From Paenibacillus alba (lineage in GTDB: Bacteria; Bacillota; Bacilli; Paenibacillales; NBRC-103111): a stretch of 64,000 nucleotides of DNA. The stretch's first letter is position 1, and each line of letters starts with the position of its first letter. The stretch lies in NCBI RefSeq assembly GCF_013204855.1, contig NZ_JABMKZ010000008.1, positions 1 to 64,000 on the forward strand. Reading direction: 5' to 3'. This document shows, in pieces, positions 62,003 to 64,000 of this stretch. A program made the translations under genes and the position numbers. Under the pieces are notes generated by a model. That model ran no database searches. It was not told the origin of the DNA and saw nothing but the letters and a program-made list of their open reading frames with translations.

Positions 62003-64000
62003 ATGAATAAATCATTGAATAGAAGCTTTTATAGAATTGCAATTTTGTTGCTCCTCAGCATCTCGATGAATGCCCTGCTCTTGCTCAATCCGTTTGGGGT
62101 CTCTACGGCCAGCGCTTCATCAGTCACCAGTCCCTCTACACCGACAGTTCAACTGTCCGGTCCAGCCTCCATCAGTGTAAATGAACAAGTGTATGTGAAT
62201 GTTTCACTGATTGGAGCACCAAATGATTCAACCGTAGGTAAATTTGTGTTTGCCTATAATCAGGAAGCCTTTGAATACATAAAAACGACGTCGTCCAAAT
62301 CCAGCTTAAACATCGTAAGTGAAAATAGCGCGCCTGGCCAAATCAGCATCGTCGTGACCGATTCTGCGGGAGGACTGACTCAAACGGGTCCAGTACTTGC
62401 GTTAGCCTTCAAAGCCAAGACGGCGACAGACCTTAACGGAATCACGGGTTCCGTAGAGCTGGGGCTCTCTGATGGCAGCATCATACAGACGCAGGCTTCC
62501 TCCATGCCACTCCAAATATCCAGCATGGTTCAGGGCGATCTTAACGGCAACCATGTTTGGGATGTCGGAGATCTTGCTTTATTAATGAAATACTTCGGTA
62601 TCGATGCCCAGAATCCGAACTGGGGATTCGTTTCATCCGCAGACTTCAACAATGACGGCATCATCAATATCGCGGATCTTGCGTATCTTGGCAAAAAAAT
62701 TGTTTACGACAACGGACAGCCGTTTCAACTCATGGAAGCTGATATTATGGGCATTCAGAATGAGATGGCAGCCGGCAAGTTGACGTCGGTGCAACTCGTT
62801 CAGATGTATTTGGATCGGATTGCTGCTTATGACAAACAGGGTCCAACGATTAAATCACTGATTACGATTAATTCAAATGCTGCAGCAATTGCCGCAAGTC
62901 TGGATCAAGAACGCAAGGATACAGGTCCGCGTGGCCTGCTGCATGGAATCCCAATCATTGTGAAAGACAATTATGACACCGTCGACATGCCTACAAGTGC
63001 TGGGTGTACCTGTCTGAAAGATAACCAGACCGTGAGCGATTCTTATATGGTCAAGAAGTTAAAGGATGCCGGAGCCATCATATTGGCCAAAGCCAATTTG
63101 AGTGAATTTGCCATCAATACAGACACGAATAGCTCACTAGGCGGCCAAACGAAAAATCCTTACGTATTGACCCAAAATCCAGGTGGTTCCAGCGGTGGAA
63201 CAGGAGCATCCATCGCTTCTAATTTCGGGGTTGCTGGGCTGGGTACGGATACAGGCGGTTCTATTCGAATTCCTTCCTCCTACAACAGCATCGTTGGGAT
63301 TAGACCTACAATCGGCTTGACGAGCCGAGATGGCATCATTCCGTTGGCACTTTCCCAGGATGTTGGCGGTCCAATGACGAGGACAGTAGCAGATGCAGCT
63401 ATCATGCTTGATGCGGTGAGCGGTTACGATCCTAATGACATTGTAACAGCAGGCAGCATTGGCAAAAAGCCGACAAGCTATACGAATTATTTGGTTAAAG
63501 ACGGGCTTAAAGGCGCGCGTATCGGGCTTGTCACCAATACGTCTGTGATCGGCAGCAATCAAGAAGTGCTTAGCCTGCTGAACAAAGCGGCTGACAGCAT
63601 GCGGGCTCAAGGCGCGGTTGTCACGAATGTCTATATCCCTAATGCAGACACCATTGTGGGCTATTCGAGCTTAAGCGCCTATGAATTCAAATACAATTTA
63701 AATGATTATTTGTCCAACCCGCGCTTGGTCAATCCTAGTTCCGTTCGCTATCATTCACTAACGGATATTGTCAATTCCCAAACGGATTTCTTGTCTTCTC
63801 TGAAATCTACATTAACCACGAGAAACAATGTGGCGTCACTGGATACCAATCAAGATTACAAAGATATTTTGTTATTCAGAACGCGTTTGACGCAGCAATC
63901 GCTGCTTCGTCTAATGGCCGACAATAATCTCGATGTCCTGCTTTATCCAGCTACTACGACACCGACCAGCGGCGGCAACGCCAACCGTCTAAGCCCGTTC
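62003..64000 (+). CDS. Secreted cohesin-like/dockerin/amidase-signature protein (partial)
   Basis: The frame is open from 62003 to the window end (666 codons, no stop). The signal peptide ends near residue 38 (ASA-S). Residues about 45-170 resemble a cohesin-type beta-sandwich. Residues about 177-235 are a type I dockerin with two calcium loops (D-L-N-G-N-H-V-W-D and D-F-N-N-D-G-I-I-N). From about 243 it is an amidase-signature enzyme with Lys321 (IIVKDNYD), Ser396/Ser397 (GGSSGG) and nucleophile Ser420 (DTGGSIRIP), so the Ser-Ser-Lys triad is complete. GGGAGGG precedes ATG. An extracellular amide-bond hydrolase is expected; its substrate is unknown. Confidence 0.85.
   Translation, partial: MNKSLNRSFYRIAILLLLSISMNALLLLNPFGVSTASASSVTSPSTPTVQLSGPASISVNEQVYVNVSLIGAPNDSTVGKFVFAYNQEAFEYIKTTSSKSSLNIVSENSAPGQISIVVTDSAGGLTQTGPVLALAFKAKTATDLNGITGSVELGLSDGSIIQTQASSMPLQISSMVQGDLNGNHVWDVGDLALLMKYFGIDAQNPNWGFVSSADFNNDGIINIADLAYLGKKIVYDNGQPFQLMEADIMGIQNEMAAGKLTSVQLVQMYLDRIAAYDKQGPTIKSLITINSNAAAIAASLDQERKDTGPRGLLHGIPIIVKDNYDTVDMPTSAGCTCLKDNQTVSDSYMVKKLKDAGAIILAKANLSEFAINTDTNSSLGGQTKNPYVLTQNPGGSSGGTGASIASNFGVAGLGTDTGGSIRIPSSYNSIVGIRPTIGLTSRDGIIPLALSQDVGGPMTRTVADAAIMLDAVSGYDPNDIVTAGSIGKKPTSYTNYLVKDGLKGARIGLVTNTSVIGSNQEVLSLLNKAADSMRAQGAVVTNVYIPNADTIVGYSSLSAYEFKYNLNDYLSNPRLVNPSSVRYHSLTDIVNSQTDFLSSLKSTLTTRNNVASLDTNQDYKDILLFRTRLTQQSLLRLMADNNLDVLLYPATTTPTSGGNANRLSPF

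Overview
The window looks like chromosomal DNA of a Gram-positive, Paenibacillus-like soil or plant-associated bacterium (inference). The reasons are YesM/YesN-type sensor kinase and AraC-type response regulator pairs, many carbohydrate ABC importers of the LplB/YtcP/lipoprotein type without their own ATPase, strong AAGGAGG ribosome sites, cre and Fur boxes of Bacillales type, and secreted multidomain carbohydrate proteins. No rRNA, tRNA, CRISPR array, phage or intact insertion sequence was seen.

Layout. 1-1913: non-coding DNA with a direct duplication of a hairpin array flanking an 830-bp GTGATG/AGTGAT low-complexity tract. 1914-15862: a glycan-utilisation region with a GH95-like enzyme, a two-component system, two permeases and a binding protein, a sulfatase, an SGNH esterase, a medium-chain dehydrogenase and an alginate-lyase-family protein. 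All of these enzymes lack signal peptides, which suggests import first and breakdown inside the cell. 15992-28170: a membrane-bound AraC-type regulator, a second binding protein/permease/permease set, a 1037-residue GH95-like enzyme and a secreted RICIN-like/Fn3/F5-8C protein. 29316-34019: a sulfonate (Ssu-like) transporter with an Ldh-family dehydrogenase and a LysR regulator. 34216-38365: an FAD oxidoreductase and a secreted Asp-box propeller protein. 39051-47055: binding protein, two permeases, kinase, regulator and a second, closely related binding protein. 47338-52030: a GntR/LacI-type regulator and the ABC operon it probably controls. 52655-55378: a Fur-boxed siderophore-binding lipoprotein and a Btr-like AraC regulator carrying the same kind of binding domain. 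55547-61510: a LacI regulator and an isomalto-oligosaccharide type operon ending in a GH13 alpha-glucosidase. 62003-end: a secreted cohesin-like/dockerin/amidase protein cut by the window edge.

The window therefore holds five carbohydrate importers, each with its own local regulator: YesMN, a membrane AraC, YesMN, GntR and LacI. They appear to share MsmX-type ATPases encoded elsewhere. Four of the five have the binding-protein gene first, and in all four a strong stem-loop lies between that gene and the first permease gene. Two DNA palindromes link regulators to targets: ATATACTTAGTATAT for the GntR protein and TAAACGTTTA for the LacI protein.

The most unusual signals are in the non-coding DNA. 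A four-hairpin array with fixed 50-51/61/50-51-nt spacing occurs four times. Three 455-631-bp non-coding blocks are bracketed by inverted repeats of the form GAGGCTGTCTCAAAAGT, as in non-autonomous transposons. A separate double-hairpin unit of about 110 bp occurs in tandem pairs. I did not find a clearly new protein system; the secreted dockerin-amidase and the import-first sulfated-glycan locus are the most distinctive protein-level features.
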